Shown: positions 1 to 7,871 of the stretch, in pieces
How the letters are laid out: each line of letters starts with the position of its first letter
How positions within the stretch are numbered: position 1 is the stretch's first letter
Assembly: GCA_035472475.1 (NCBI GenBank)
Contig: DATIPA010000018.1
Span: forward strand, 1 to 15,100
Origin: JAFAXD01 sp035472475
GTDB taxonomy: Bacteria; Pseudomonadota; Alphaproteobacteria; Rhizobiales; Xanthobacteraceae
Reading direction: 5' to 3'
DNA: 15,100 nucleotides
Made by a program: the position numbers and the translations under genes
Notes under the pieces: model-generated
What the model was told of the DNA's origin: nothing
Database searches by the model: none
Seen by the model: only the letters and a program-made list of their open reading frames with translations

Positions 1-184
1 TGGTCGCGCCGCGCGCGCCGCCGCGGCGTGCGAGGTCCGGCAGCGCCGCGAGCGCCGCGGCCGCGCCGCCAAAATGATTGAGCAACGTCCGAAACGTGCG
101 TGGCCCAACATGTTCGCTACGAATGAGCCGCAGCCAGTCCAGCCGCTGCTCATCAGTGAGGTGTCTGCCCGCCTGGTTGTTCAC
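1..184 (-). CDS. dprA: DNA processing protein DprA, N-terminal part (runs off window)
   Basis: This is the first ~61 codons of a leftward gene that continues beyond base 1. The translation from GTG at 184 contains TDEQRLDWLRLIRSEHVGPR followed by TFRTLLNHFGGAAAALAALP, the helical SAM/HhH-like N-terminus of DprA. DprA binds single-stranded DNA and loads RecA on incoming DNA during natural transformation. The Rossmann-fold core lies outside the window. The GTG start is inferred from an upstream GGGGA and overlaps the end of plsY by 32 bp, implying translational coupling at the end of the pyrB-pyrC'-plsY operon. An in-frame start further downstream would cut into conserved sequence. Family assignment is fairly firm; the exact start is not. 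Confidence 0.82.
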   Translation of the reverse strand, partial: MNNQAGRHLTDEQRLDWLRLIRSEHVGPRTFRTLLNHFGGAAAALAALPDLARRGGARGAT

Positions 185-830
185 CGCTGTCCCCGTGCGC
201 TGGCAACGGCGGGGTTTTGGAACCCGCAATCTTGCCTTCGGTGCCACCGATCAGCCGCGCGATATTGGCACGGTGCATGATCCACAGCAGCACGGAGAGC
301 AGCAAAAAAACCTGCGCTTCCTGCATATCGCGCTCGTACCAGAGGAAGACCGGCGCCACCACGCTGGCGGTGAGCGCGGCGAGCGACGAATAGCGCGTCA
401 GCGCGGCAACCGCGAGCCAGACCAGGCAAAACACAATGGCGGCAGGCCACGCAAGCCCGAGCAGCAGGCCGATGTAGGTCGCAACGCCTTTGCCGCCTTT
501 AAACTTCAGCCAGACCGGGAAGAGGTGGCCGAGAAACGCGCCGAGCGCCGCCAGGACCGCGAGATCCTGGCCGCCATATTGCTTGGCAAGCAGCGCCGCG
601 ACCGTCCCTTTGAGCATGTCGCCCAGCAGTGTCGCGGCGGCGAGACCCTTCCGGCCGGTGCGCAAGACATTAGTGGCACCAATGTTGCCGGAGCCGATCG
701 TGCGCAGATCCTGGGTTCCGGCAAGGCGGGTCAGGATCAATCCAAACGGGATTGAGCCGAGCAGATATCCGAACAGGAACGCGCCAGCGTAATCGGGCAA
801 GGCGAGCGACCAGTTGATCGGGTGAAACAT
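153..830 (-). CDS. plsY: Acyl-phosphate:glycerol-3-phosphate acyltransferase PlsY
   Basis: PlsY is an integral inner-membrane enzyme that acylates glycerol-3-phosphate from acyl-phosphate, the first step of phospholipid synthesis. The 225-residue protein shows the family's three cytoplasmic motifs: GSIPFG at 25-30, GSGNIGATNV at 46-55 (phosphate binding) and KGGKGVAT at 111-118. Several hydrophobic segments separate them. It is slightly longer than the usual ~200 residues because of a Gly/Pro-rich tail after about residue 195. The ATG at 830 was chosen because the membrane topology starts right after it; longer in-frame extensions run antisense-like into pyrC'. No clear Shine-Dalgarno is visible. 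It starts 14 bp after pyrC' ends and overlaps dprA, so it is probably co-transcribed with pyrB and pyrC'. Confidence 0.93.
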   Translation of the reverse strand: MFHPINWSLALPDYAGAFLFGYLLGSIPFGLILTRLAGTQDLRTIGSGNIGATNVLRTGRKGLAAATLLGDMLKGTVAALLAKQYGGQDLAVLAALGAFLGHLFPVWLKFKGGKGVATYIGLLLGLAWPAAIVFCLVWLAVAALTRYSSLAALTASVVAPVFLWYERDMQEAQVFLLLSVLLWIMHRANIARLIGGTEGKIAGSKTPPLPAHGDSGEQPGGQTPH

Positions 831-844
831 AAAACACAATTTTA

Positions 845-2146
845 TCAGACGTACTCGTAGGCAGTCCGGCCCGATACGATGGTGCGCACCACCCGGCCCT
901 GCAGGCGGGCCTCGTCGAACGGCGTGTTCTTGCACTTCGACTTGAGCTGGGCGCGATCGAGCACCCAAGGCACATCAAGGTCGATCACGATCACGTCGGC
1001 GACGCTGCCAGGGCGCAGCGTGCCGCCCGGCAACCCGAGCAACTCGGCCGGACGGGTCGACATCGCCTTGAGCAAATTCGCGAGCGCGATCTCGCCGTTG
1101 TGCACGAGCCGCAGGCCGGCCACCAGCATGGTTTCGATGCCGATCGCGCCGGGTGTTGCCTCGGCGAACGGCAGGCGCTTGTTCTCGACGTCCTGCGGAT
1201 CGTGATCCGACATGACCGCGTCGACAAGGCCCGACGCGACCGCCTCGACCATCGCGACGCGATCGACTTCGGCGCGCAGCGGCGGCGCGAGTTTGCAGAA
1301 CGTCCGATACGATCCCACGTCGATCTCGTTGAGCGTGAGATGGTTGATGGAGGCCGAGGCGGTGATGTTGGGATTGTTGTCCTTGGCGCGCCGCAGGACC
1401 TCAAGGGACTCGGCGCAGGTGATCGAGGCGGCGTGATAGCGCCCACCCGACAGCGCCGCGAGCCGCACGTCGCGTTCAAGCATCACAACCTCGGCCGCTT
1501 TGGGCGCCCCGCTCAGGCCCAGGCGGGCGGCGAATTCGCCTTCGTTCATGACACCTTCGCCGGTCAGGTTGGGATCCTCGGTGTGGTGGACGATGATCGC
1601 ATCGAAGTCGCGCGCGTAGGTAAGGGCGCGCCGCATCACCTGAGCATTGGTCACACTCTTGGCGCCGTCCGTGAACGCGACCGCACCGGCGGCCTTGAGC
1701 AGGCCGATCTCCGTCATCTCCTCGCCCTTGAGGCCTTTGGTCAGCGCCGCCATCGGGTGGACGTGCACAATCGCCGTGTCGCGCGCGCGCCGCAGCAAAA
1801 AGTCGACCATGGCAGGCTCGTCGATCACCGGGTTGGTCTCCGGCTGGCAAACGATGGTGGTGACGCCGCCTGCCGCCGCTGCTTGGCTCGCGGACGCCAG
1901 CGTCTCGCGATATTCGGCACCCGGCTCGCCAACGAACGCGCGCAGGTCGATCAAGCCGGGTGCAACGACCTTGTCGTGGCAATCGACGATTTCGGTGCCT
2001 TCGGGGACGCCGGCCGCGCCGATGCCGCGCTTAGCCTCGCGGATCACGCCCTCCGCGATCAGGAGGTCACCGGAAAAATCGAGATCACGCGAGGGATCGA
2101 TGATCCGCGCGTTGGTGAGCAGGATCGGGCGGCGATCTGAAAGCAT
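845..2146 (-). CDS. pyrC': Dihydroorotase-like protein, probably non-catalytic (PyrC'/PyrX)
   Basis: The 433-residue protein has the amidohydrolase (class I dihydroorotase) fold: an N-terminal small beta domain, then PGLIDL at 63-68 leading into the TIM barrel, and a C-terminal ADVIVIDLD return strand. Active enzymes read DLHVHLREPG at the first metal site. Here residues 67-76 read DLRAFVGEPG, so both histidines of the HxH motif are Arg69 and Phe71. The usual TDHAPH is SDHDPQ at 313-318. It is therefore probably a pseudo-dihydroorotase that assembles with aspartate carbamoyltransferase, as known for Pseudomonas PyrC'. In support, it begins 5 bp after pyrB. An active dihydroorotase would have to be encoded elsewhere. 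Automatic annotation will usually call it pyrC. Confidence 0.92.
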   Translation of the reverse strand: MLSDRRPILLTNARIIDPSRDLDFSGDLLIAEGVIREAKRGIGAAGVPEGTEIVDCHDKVVAPGLIDLRAFVGEPGAEYRETLASASQAAAAGGVTTIVCQPETNPVIDEPAMVDFLLRRARDTAIVHVHPMAALTKGLKGEEMTEIGLLKAAGAVAFTDGAKSVTNAQVMRRALTYARDFDAIIVHHTEDPNLTGEGVMNEGEFAARLGLSGAPKAAEVVMLERDVRLAALSGGRYHAASITCAESLEVLRRAKDNNPNITASASINHLTLNEIDVGSYRTFCKLAPPLRAEVDRVAMVEAVASGLVDAVMSDHDPQDVENKRLPFAEATPGAIGIETMLVAGLRLVHNGEIALANLLKAMSTRPAELLGLPGGTLRPGSVADVIVIDLDVPWVLDRAQLKSKCKNTPFDEARLQGRVVRTIVSGRTAYEYV

Positions 2147-2151
2147 CGGGT

Positions 2152-3105
2152 TTATGCATTCCGCAGGTTGCGCGACAGCGCCTCGAGCGCGGCCATGCGC
2201 ACCGCGACGCCCATCTCGACCTGCTCGCGGATCAGCGACTGCGCGCCGTCGGCGACGCTCGAGCCGATTTCGACGCCGCGGTTCATCGGCCCCGGATGCA
2301 TCACCAGGGCATCCGGCTTGGCATAGCCGAGCTTGCGCTCGTCGAGGCCGAAGTAGTGGAAAAACTCCTGCGAGGACGGCACGAACGAGCCGTTCATCCG
2401 TTCGCGCTGCAAGCGCAGCATCATGACGATGTCGGCGTTGTGCAGGCCTTCGCGCATGTCGCGGAAGACGTCGACGCCGAAGCGCTCGATGCCGGACGGC
2501 AGCAGCGTCGAGGGCGCCACCACACGCACGCGCGCACCCAGCGTGTTCAACAGGATGATGTTCGAGCGCGCCACGCGCGAATGCAGGATATCGCCGCAGA
2601 TGGTGACCGTCAGTCCCGCGATTCCACCCTTGTTGCGGCGGATGGTTAGCGCGTCGAGCAGCGCCTGGGTCGGATGCTCGTGCGAGCCGTCGCCGGCGTT
2701 GATCACCGAGCAGTCGACCTTCCGGGCCAGGAGATCGACCGCGCCGGACGCGTAGTGCCGCACCACCAGGATGTCCGGGTGCATGGCATTGAGCGTGATC
2801 GCGGTGTCGATCAGGGTCTCGCCCTTGCGCATCGACGAGGAGCCGACCGACATGTTCATGACGTCGGCGCCGAGCCGCTTTCCGGCAATCTCGAATGAGG
2901 CCTGTGTGCGGGTGGAGACTTCGAAGAACAGGTTGATCTGGGTGCGGCCGCGCAGCGTGCTCTGCTTCTTTTCGATCTGCCGGTTGAGCTCGACGAATTC
3001 CTCGGCGCGATCCAGGAGCCCGACGATTTCGTCACGCGAAAGCCCTTCGATCCCCAACAGATGACGTTGGTTGAGGACGAACGTCGGTTTCTGCGCGATG
3101 TTCAT
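2152..3105 (-). CDS. pyrB: Aspartate carbamoyltransferase catalytic subunit PyrB
   Basis: PyrB condenses carbamoyl phosphate and L-aspartate to N-carbamoyl-L-aspartate, the first committed step of pyrimidine synthesis, in the cytoplasm. The protein carries STRTQ at 64-68 (carbamoyl-phosphate loop), SSSMRKGE at 89-96, HPTQ at 144-147, and HPGPMNRG at 270-277. The ATG at 3105 gives 317 residues, a normal length. A TTG at 3150 would add 15 residues that look unconserved. No pyrI regulatory-chain gene follows. The next gene, 5 bp downstream, is the pseudo-dihydroorotase, which suggests a class A ATCase holoenzyme of PyrB plus PyrC'. No attenuator-like leader is evident in the 140 bp shared with the divergent aidB-like gene. 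Confidence 0.96.
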   Translation of the reverse strand: MNIAQKPTFVLNQRHLLGIEGLSRDEIVGLLDRAEEFVELNRQIEKKQSTLRGRTQINLFFEVSTRTQASFEIAGKRLGADVMNMSVGSSSMRKGETLIDTAITLNAMHPDILVVRHYASGAVDLLARKVDCSVINAGDGSHEHPTQALLDALTIRRNKGGIAGLTVTICGDILHSRVARSNIILLNTLGARVRVVAPSTLLPSGIERFGVDVFRDMREGLHNADIVMMLRLQRERMNGSFVPSSQEFFHYFGLDERKLGYAKPDALVMHPGPMNRGVEIGSSVADGAQSLIREQVEMGVAVRMAALEALSRNLRNA

Positions 3106-3180
3106 TAAAGCGGCACTTTTAGGCGCAGTCAGACCGCTCGGCAAGGCCAATCATGGAAGGAAGCTGGTCATCCCCAGCTC

Positions 3181-3219
3181 TTGCCCGCCGTTCGACGAGC
3201 ACGGGCAAACCCGTATGGT
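3181..3219 (+). promoter_or_regulatory. Possible promoter and operator of the aidB-like gene
   Basis: A 7-bp perfect inverted repeat, TTGCCCG (3181-3187) and CGGGCAA (3202-3208), lies in the 140-bp gap between divergent pyrB and the aidB-like gene. It overlaps a weak sigma-70-like pair, TTCGAC (3191-3196) and TATGGT (3214-3219), with a 17-bp spacer. The arrangement would suit a repressor or activator site for the rightward gene. It rests on sequence appearance alone. Confidence 0.3.
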
Positions 3220-3245
3220 AGCATCCGGCGATGAGGGAGCTCGCC

Positions 3246-4889
3246 ATGGGCACTGCCTTCGACACCCACGAGGTTTTCAATCAGGCACCTCGGTTCGTCG
3301 ACGTCAATCTGTTTGCCGCCGATCGTCCGCTGCGCGACGCCGTGAATGCCAACGGGGCTCACACGGAAATCGCGGCGCTGGAGCGCTTCGGCGAGGGCTG
3401 GGGCACGGCGCATATGTTCGAACAGGCGCGGTTGGCGAACGAAAACCCGCCCAAGCTGCGGACATTCGACCCGAACGGCCGCCGGCTCGACATCATCGAG
3501 TTCCATCCGGCCTATCACCACTTCATGAACGAAAGCATCGGCGACGGGCTTGCCGGGATGACCTGGGATGAGCACGGGGCACGCGCCGGCGCACCAAGCG
3601 AGGTCGCGCGGGCGGCGCGCTATTACATGGTGGCGCAGGTTGAGAACGGGCACATGTGCCCGGTGACCATGACACGGGCTGCGGTGGCCGCGCTCGCAGC
3701 GGCGCCCGCATTGCTCGAACGGGTCATGCCGAAGATCACGTCGCGGCTCTATGCGCCGGAATTTCGTTCGTGGACCGACAAGTCCGGCATCACAATCGGC
3801 ATGGGCATGACGGAAAAGCAGGGTGGCACCGACGTGCGCGCCAACGCGACCCGCGCCGAGCCGGCGGGCGGCGGCTACCTCATCACCGGCCACAAGTGGT
3901 TCATGTCGGCGCCGATGTCGGACGCGTTCCTGGTCCTGGCGCAGGCGCCGGCCGGCCTTACCTGCTTTTTCATGCCGCGCTTCACCCCGGACGGGCATGT
4001 CAATGCGCTGCGGCTGCAGCGGCTCAAGGACAAGCTCGGCAATCGCTCCAATGCGTCTTCCGAGGTCGAATTCGCCGCCGCGTTTGCCTGGCGGGTCGGG
4101 GAGGAGGGCCGTGGCGTGCGCGCCATCATCGAGATGGTGCAGCTCACGCGCCTCGATTGCGCGATCGCGTCCGCAGGCCTCATGCGCATGGCTCTTGCCC
4201 AGGCGGTTCACCACGCCCGTCACCGCCTGGTGTTCAAGCGTGAGCTGATCGACCAGCCGCTCATGCGAACGGTGCTCGCCGATCTCGCGCTCGAATGCGA
4301 GGGAGCCGTGGCCGCGATGATGCGGCTGTGCCGCTCTTATGATCTTGCGGCTGCTGATCCGCTCGAGGGGGCGCGTGCACGACTGCTGACGCCGGTGATC
4401 AAATATTGGATCTGCAAGAGCGCGCCGTCGCTGATCTACGAAGCGATGGAATGCCTGGGCGGCAACGGCTACGTCGAAGAAGGAATTTTGGCCCGGCTTT
4501 ATCGCGAGGCACCGGTCAATGCGATCTGGGAGGGGTCGGGCAACGTGGTGTGTCTCGACGTGCTGCGCGCGTTGTCGCATGAAGGCGACACTGCGCGAGC
4601 GGTGTTGGCGCAGCTCGTCAAGGAAGCCGGTGCGCTGCCCGGTTGTGCGGAAGCGGTCGCGTTCGTACAACATGCCTTGTCAGCGACCGAGGAAGCGTAC
4701 GCGCGCGCCGGCGTCGAGCGGCTGGCATTGCTGGCGGCGGTTGCGGCCCTGCAAGGTAGCGCGCCCGAGGTTGCGCCGACGTTCGCGCGCTATCGCCTTG
4801 CGGCTCCGTTCGCGCGGCTTTACGGCGCGGCCGAGCTCACGCAGGCTGAAGCCGCCGGCCTACTTGAGCGCGCGCTGCCGGTTGCTTGA
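3246..4889 (+). CDS. aidB: AidB-family acyl-CoA dehydrogenase
   Basis: This flavoprotein of 547 residues matches E. coli AidB along its length: THEVFNQ near the start, FHPAYH at 86-91, MTEKQGGTD at 188-196 (flavin/substrate loop), GHKWFMS at 215-221, LKDKLGNRSNAS at 260-271, and REAPVNAIWEGSGN at 420-433. The acyl-CoA dehydrogenase catalytic-base glutamate (Glu429) is retained. E. coli AidB is induced in the Ada adaptive response, binds DNA and has weak isovaleryl-CoA dehydrogenase activity. Its physiological reaction is unsettled. The ATG at 3246 was preferred over 3231 because GAGGGAG lies 6 bp upstream. No ada or alkB is nearby, and the gene is divergent from pyrB and convergent with the AEC permease, so it appears monocistronic. 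Confidence 0.9.
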   Translation: MGTAFDTHEVFNQAPRFVDVNLFAADRPLRDAVNANGAHTEIAALERFGEGWGTAHMFEQARLANENPPKLRTFDPNGRRLDIIEFHPAYHHFMNESIGDGLAGMTWDEHGARAGAPSEVARAARYYMVAQVENGHMCPVTMTRAAVAALAAAPALLERVMPKITSRLYAPEFRSWTDKSGITIGMGMTEKQGGTDVRANATRAEPAGGGYLITGHKWFMSAPMSDAFLVLAQAPAGLTCFFMPRFTPDGHVNALRLQRLKDKLGNRSNASSEVEFAAAFAWRVGEEGRGVRAIIEMVQLTRLDCAIASAGLMRMALAQAVHHARHRLVFKRELIDQPLMRTVLADLALECEGAVAAMMRLCRSYDLAAADPLEGARARLLTPVIKYWICKSAPSLIYEAMECLGGNGYVEEGILARLYREAPVNAIWEGSGNVVCLDVLRALSHEGDTARAVLAQLVKEAGALPGCAEAVAFVQHALSATEEAYARAGVERLALLAAVAALQGSAPEVAPTFARYRLAAPFARLYGAAELTQAEAAGLLERALPVA

Positions 4890-4917
4890 AGCCGATCAAA
4901 GGGGACGGAGCGTTGTC

Positions 4918-5850
4918 CTACCGCGACGACGCGAAGTCGATCGCGATCGGCATCGTCACCATGGCGAGTATGGTTTCGACCGTGAGGATCTCGGCCATCA
5001 GGACGGTATTTCCGCCCATCTGGCGCGCCAGCACGTAAGCACTTGATGCCGTCGGCACCGACGCGCAGCATGCAACCACCGCCAGACCGGCCCCGTGCGC
5101 CCCCAACAGGAGGCCAATGCCGATCGCCATCGCAGGCATGACGGCGAGCTTGAGCACGCCGGCGACGAATGTTGCCGGCGCCGGCCGGATCAAGCCGCGA
5201 ATTTTCAGGCCGGCCCCGACCAGAAGCAGACCGAGCGCGAGCGAGGCGCGGCCCAGCGCGTCGGCCAGGGCATGTACGGGCTTGGGATACGGCACGTGCA
5301 AGGCATTGATCACAATGCCGACGACACATGACCAGATCAGCGGGTTGCGGGCGATGGTTAGGGCCACGTCTCGCCAGGCGGGGCGCGAGGGCGCCGCGAA
5401 ATGCGCGAGCACCCAAATGCTCATCACATTGAGCACCGGGATCATGGCAATGGCGGCAACCGAGGCGAGCGCAAGGCCCAGCTCGCCGTAGAGATTGCCC
5501 GCGACCGCGAGCGCGGCGAACGTCTGCCACCGGGTCGCGCCCTGGAACAGCGAGGTGTAGGCCGGACCGTCGATGCGCAGCCACCGAATGAAAAGCGGCC
5601 GCAGCGCGAGACAGAGCGCACCCATCAGCAGTACCGCGATCAGCAGTGCGCCACCCACGGTCGCAACCGGAACCTTGGACAGATCCGCCTGTGCCAGCGT
5701 GTCGATCAGCAGCGCCGGAAACAACAGGAAATACACAAGGCGCTCGATACCGACCCAATGATCCTCCTCGGTGACGAGGAAGCGTCGCGCCAGTACGCCG
5801 GCGGCGATCAACAGGAACACCGGTATCAGGGCTGCGACGACCGCGGACAT
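4918..5850 (-). CDS. AEC-family (auxin efflux carrier-like) permease
   Basis: This is an inner-membrane protein of 310 residues made almost wholly of hydrophobic helices, about nine or ten, beginning MSAVVAALIPVFLLIAAGVL. It has the AEC/BASS-type two-repeat layout: an N-terminal bundle with FLLFPALLIDTLA, a central FQGATRWQTF segment where the family typically has a conserved Arg-Trp/Asn motif, and a C-terminal CCASVPTASSAYVLARQMGG. Bacterial AEC members carry malate, malonate or related organic anions; the substrate cannot be told from sequence. It begins 15 bp after ruvX ends in the same direction, so the two probably share a transcript. It converges on the aidB-like gene with 28 bp between stop codons and no clear terminator. 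Confidence 0.85.
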   Translation of the reverse strand: MSAVVAALIPVFLLIAAGVLARRFLVTEEDHWVGIERLVYFLLFPALLIDTLAQADLSKVPVATVGGALLIAVLLMGALCLALRPLFIRWLRIDGPAYTSLFQGATRWQTFAALAVAGNLYGELGLALASVAAIAMIPVLNVMSIWVLAHFAAPSRPAWRDVALTIARNPLIWSCVVGIVINALHVPYPKPVHALADALGRASLALGLLLVGAGLKIRGLIRPAPATFVAGVLKLAVMPAMAIGIGLLLGAHGAGLAVVACCASVPTASSAYVLARQMGGNTVLMAEILTVETILAMVTMPIAIDFASSR

Positions 5851-5865
5851 CAGCGCGCCGACGAT

Positions 5866-6342
5866 CTATTGCGGCGACGACAGGCGCGCGAGCCGATCAA
5901 GGGCGCCTTGCAGGATAAAGGCGGCCGCGTGCTGATCGATGACCGCCTTGCGCTTGGCGCGGCTGACGTCGGCGGCGATCAGCTCGCGCTCGACTGCCGC
6001 GGTCGACAAGCGCTCGTCCCACAGCGCGATGGGTAGCGGCGTTCGTCCCGCCAGGTTGCGCGCGAAGGCGCGCGTTGACTGCGCGCGCGGGCCTTCGCTA
6101 CCATCCATGTTGATCGGCAGGCCCATGACAAATCCAACCGCCTGGCGTTCGGCCGCGAGTGCGAGCACCCGCTCGGCGTCGGCCGAGAACGTCTTGCGTG
6201 CGATGGTCGTGACCCCGGCGGCCAACCGACGGTCGGGGTCGCTCACCGCGACCCCGATGGTCTTGGTGCCGAGGTCAAGGCCAATCAGCGCTCCACGCCG
6301 GGGCAGGGCGGTGATCGTGTCGGTAAGGACTATGACGGGCAT
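5866..6342 (-). CDS. ruvX: RuvX/YqgF family RNase H-fold protein
   Basis: The 158-residue protein has the YqgF/RuvX RNase H-like fold: ALIGLDLGTKTIGVAVSD with catalytic Asp23, GFVMGLPINMDGS at 70-82, WDERLST at 108-114 with Glu110, and KAVIDQHAAAFIL with Asp136 near the end. YqgF proteins are linked to 16S rRNA 5'-end maturation and were proposed as an alternative Holliday-junction resolvase. The ATG at 6342 was chosen because it leaves a normal-length protein. In-frame codons up to 6474 would add 44 residues without family character. No strong ribosome binding site is visible. In related genomes ruvX commonly sits near pyrB; here aidB and the AEC gene lie between them. Confidence 0.93.
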   Translation of the reverse strand: MPVIVLTDTITALPRRGALIGLDLGTKTIGVAVSDPDRRLAAGVTTIARKTFSADAERVLALAAERQAVGFVMGLPINMDGSEGPRAQSTRAFARNLAGRTPLPIALWDERLSTAAVERELIAADVSRAKRKAVIDQHAAAFILQGALDRLARLSSPQ

Positions 6343-6384
6343 CAACGTGGAGTAGCACAAATAGCGGTTATCGCCGTGAACCGA

Positions 6385-6400
6385 AGTGATGCCCATCACT
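6385..6400. promoter_or_regulatory. Palindrome between ruvX and the 6526 gene
   Basis: AGTGATGCCCATCACT is a perfect 6-bp inverted repeat with a 4-base centre. It lies in the 183-bp gap between two divergent genes, 43 bp upstream of the ruvX start. Position and symmetry fit an operator, but a chance hairpin is possible. Confidence 0.3.
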
Positions 6401-6525
6401 ACTAAGGAGATGAAAACAGGGCATAAGGCCAGCAGGTTGGGAGCGGGCCTGACCGAACGAAACGAGAGCTGCACCTTCCGGGGAGCCTAGCCGGTCGCGC
6501 GTAGCCGATTGTCGGGGAGATACCA

Positions 6526-6978
6526 ATGCGTCACAGCCTTTGTGTGCTCGTCGGCTGGCTTGCGCTGGCCGGCACGGCTTGGGCGGGCAACCCCACCCTC
6601 GAATATCGCTTCAAGGCGGCGGACGGCGCCGAATTCAAATGGCGCGATGGCAAGGTCGAAAAGCTTGATCGCCAGCCGTTCATGGTGACGTCGGATTTTG
6701 GCAACGCTGTCGCGATCAAGTCGACGAACCGCAGCAACCCCGGCGCGTTTGAGATCGATCTCGTCCACAATAAACCTGGTAAGCAGAAGTATCGCGCCTC
6801 TGCAAAGGTCGATCAGAATCGTGACTACTGCGTCGTATTCAACGAAACCGTGCTGCAATGCTACACGGTGGCGCCCAAGCTGGTCGCCCTCTACGAGCAC
6901 GGTGGCACGATTTACGGGCCGTTTTCGAAGGCCGAAGCGGAGGCTTTGGCCCGCCAGATCAATCAGTCGTTGCGGTAG
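6526..6978 (+). CDS. Exported protein, SecD P1-head-like
   Basis: The 150-residue product begins with a clear Sec signal peptide, MRHSLCVLVGWLALAGTAWA, with an AxA site before Gly21, so it should be periplasmic. The ATG is supported by GGGGAGA 5 bp upstream. The mature part has two short alternating-strand blocks and ends with YCVVFNETVLQCYTVAP, then GGTIYGPFSKAEAEALARQI. That order (a strand with a residue-poor loop, a Gly-Gly strand, then a helix of the form F-x-x-x-E-A-x-x-L-A) resembles the head subdomain of the SecD periplasmic P1 region. No membrane helices of SecD are present, so it would be a stand-alone domain. The two cysteines at 105 and 115 could form a disulfide. Function unknown; the similarity is inferred from pattern only. 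Confidence 0.75.
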   Translation: MRHSLCVLVGWLALAGTAWAGNPTLEYRFKAADGAEFKWRDGKVEKLDRQPFMVTSDFGNAVAIKSTNRSNPGAFEIDLVHNKPGKQKYRASAKVDQNRDYCVVFNETVLQCYTVAPKLVALYEHGGTIYGPFSKAEAEALARQINQSLR

Positions 6979-7043
6979 TTTCCCAGCGCAAACACCCTCC
7001 GGCTTGCGGGGCGCACCCCGGCGGATGTCCGGGCGTGTCACCG

Positions 7044-7784
7044 ATGAATGACGCCGCGATCGCGCCGCCGACCGCGCGCGTCTGGAAGTTCTGGGGTAGC
7101 TTGCTCTGGGGCGTTGCGATCTTTGTCGCAATGTCCGTGGCTCAGATCGCCACCGCGATCGTGATCCTGAAATGGCGATCTCCCGCCTTCACATTTTCCG
7201 ATCTGACAGGCTTGTCGTCCGATGGCGTCGCGGTGGCGCTCACTGTGATCGCGACCGCGCCCGCGGCCCTGGCGGTGGTCTGGCTTGCGATCCGCTTGGC
7301 ACGCGCAAACTTTGCCGAGTATCTGGCGCTCCGGCCATTCGTATCCGGCGACCTCTTGCTTGGACTTGGGTTTCTCGTGATCTGTGCACTTGGCGTGGAT
7401 CTGATCGCGCGCCTTGCAGGACACGTGGTCGTACCCGCGTTCGTGTTCGATACTTTGAAGAGCGCCTCGGCGGCGCATGCGCTGACGCTGTTCCTCGCTG
7501 CGGTGGCCCTGGTTGCGCCCTTGAGCGAGGAACTCACGGTGCGCGGATTTCTCTATCGTGGATTTGCGGCCTCACGGCTCGGTCCGGCGGGTGCCATTTT
7601 GCTCACGTCCGCCCTGTGGGCGTCGATTCATGTGCAATACGACTGGTTTTTCATTGGTGAGGTCTTTGCGCTCGGGGTGATCCTGGGCTGGATGCGTTAC
7701 CGCTCCGGGTCAACATGGCTGACCGTCATCCTGCATGGCGCCTACAACCTGATCGCGGTCGCCCAGGGGATGCTTCTGTCCTGA
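7044..7784 (+). CDS. CPBP-family intramembrane metalloprotease (CAAX/Abi-like)
   Basis: The 246-residue polytopic membrane protein has about six to eight hydrophobic helices and the CPBP (CAAX protease and bacteriocin-processing) motifs in order: SEELTVRGFLYRG with EExxxR at 162-167, a histidine at 196 in SIHVQYDW, and a late ILHGAYN with His231 and Asn235. These line the active site of Rce1-type glutamyl/metalloproteases. Substrates in bacteria are mostly unknown. The ATG at 7044 lies 65 bp after the exported-protein gene. No convincing ribosome binding site precedes it, so the start is uncertain, but upstream in-frame sequence is not membrane-like. It may be co-transcribed with the preceding gene. 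Confidence 0.85.
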   Translation: MNDAAIAPPTARVWKFWGSLLWGVAIFVAMSVAQIATAIVILKWRSPAFTFSDLTGLSSDGVAVALTVIATAPAALAVVWLAIRLARANFAEYLALRPFVSGDLLLGLGFLVICALGVDLIARLAGHVVVPAFVFDTLKSASAAHALTLFLAAVALVAPLSEELTVRGFLYRGFAASRLGPAGAILLTSALWASIHVQYDWFFIGEVFALGVILGWMRYRSGSTWLTVILHGAYNLIAVAQGMLLS

Positions 7785-7817
7785 GATGGAAGCGGCCAGC
7801 GCGGTGCTGTGCGCGCG

Positions 7818-7846
7818 TTGTCGGGCCAAACGCCCCTCTGCTATAG
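7818..7846 (+). promoter_or_regulatory. Predicted sigma-70-type promoter of the gatC operon
   Basis: TTGTCG (7818-7823) and CTATAG (7841-7846) are separated by exactly 17 bp and followed after a short leader by the gatC ribosome binding site at 7857-7864. This is the best promoter-like pair seen in the window and fits the alphaproteobacterial housekeeping sigma pattern. Confidence 0.5.
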
Positions 7847-7871
7847 GGCTGTCACCAGAGGGGACTCCGCA

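Noticed and set aside
1100..2140. 346-codon plus-strand frame opposite pyrC'
   Set aside because: Antisense shadow of a well-supported gene; rich in Arg, Gly, Asp and His, with no domain pattern.
3106..3150. Longer pyrB starting at TTG 3150
   Set aside because: The ATG at 3105 gives the normal family length, and the added 15 residues carry no conserved feature.
3168..4673. 501-codon minus-strand frame opposite the aidB-like gene
   Set aside because: Antisense shadow caused by high third-position GC; His/Arg-rich composition without family features.
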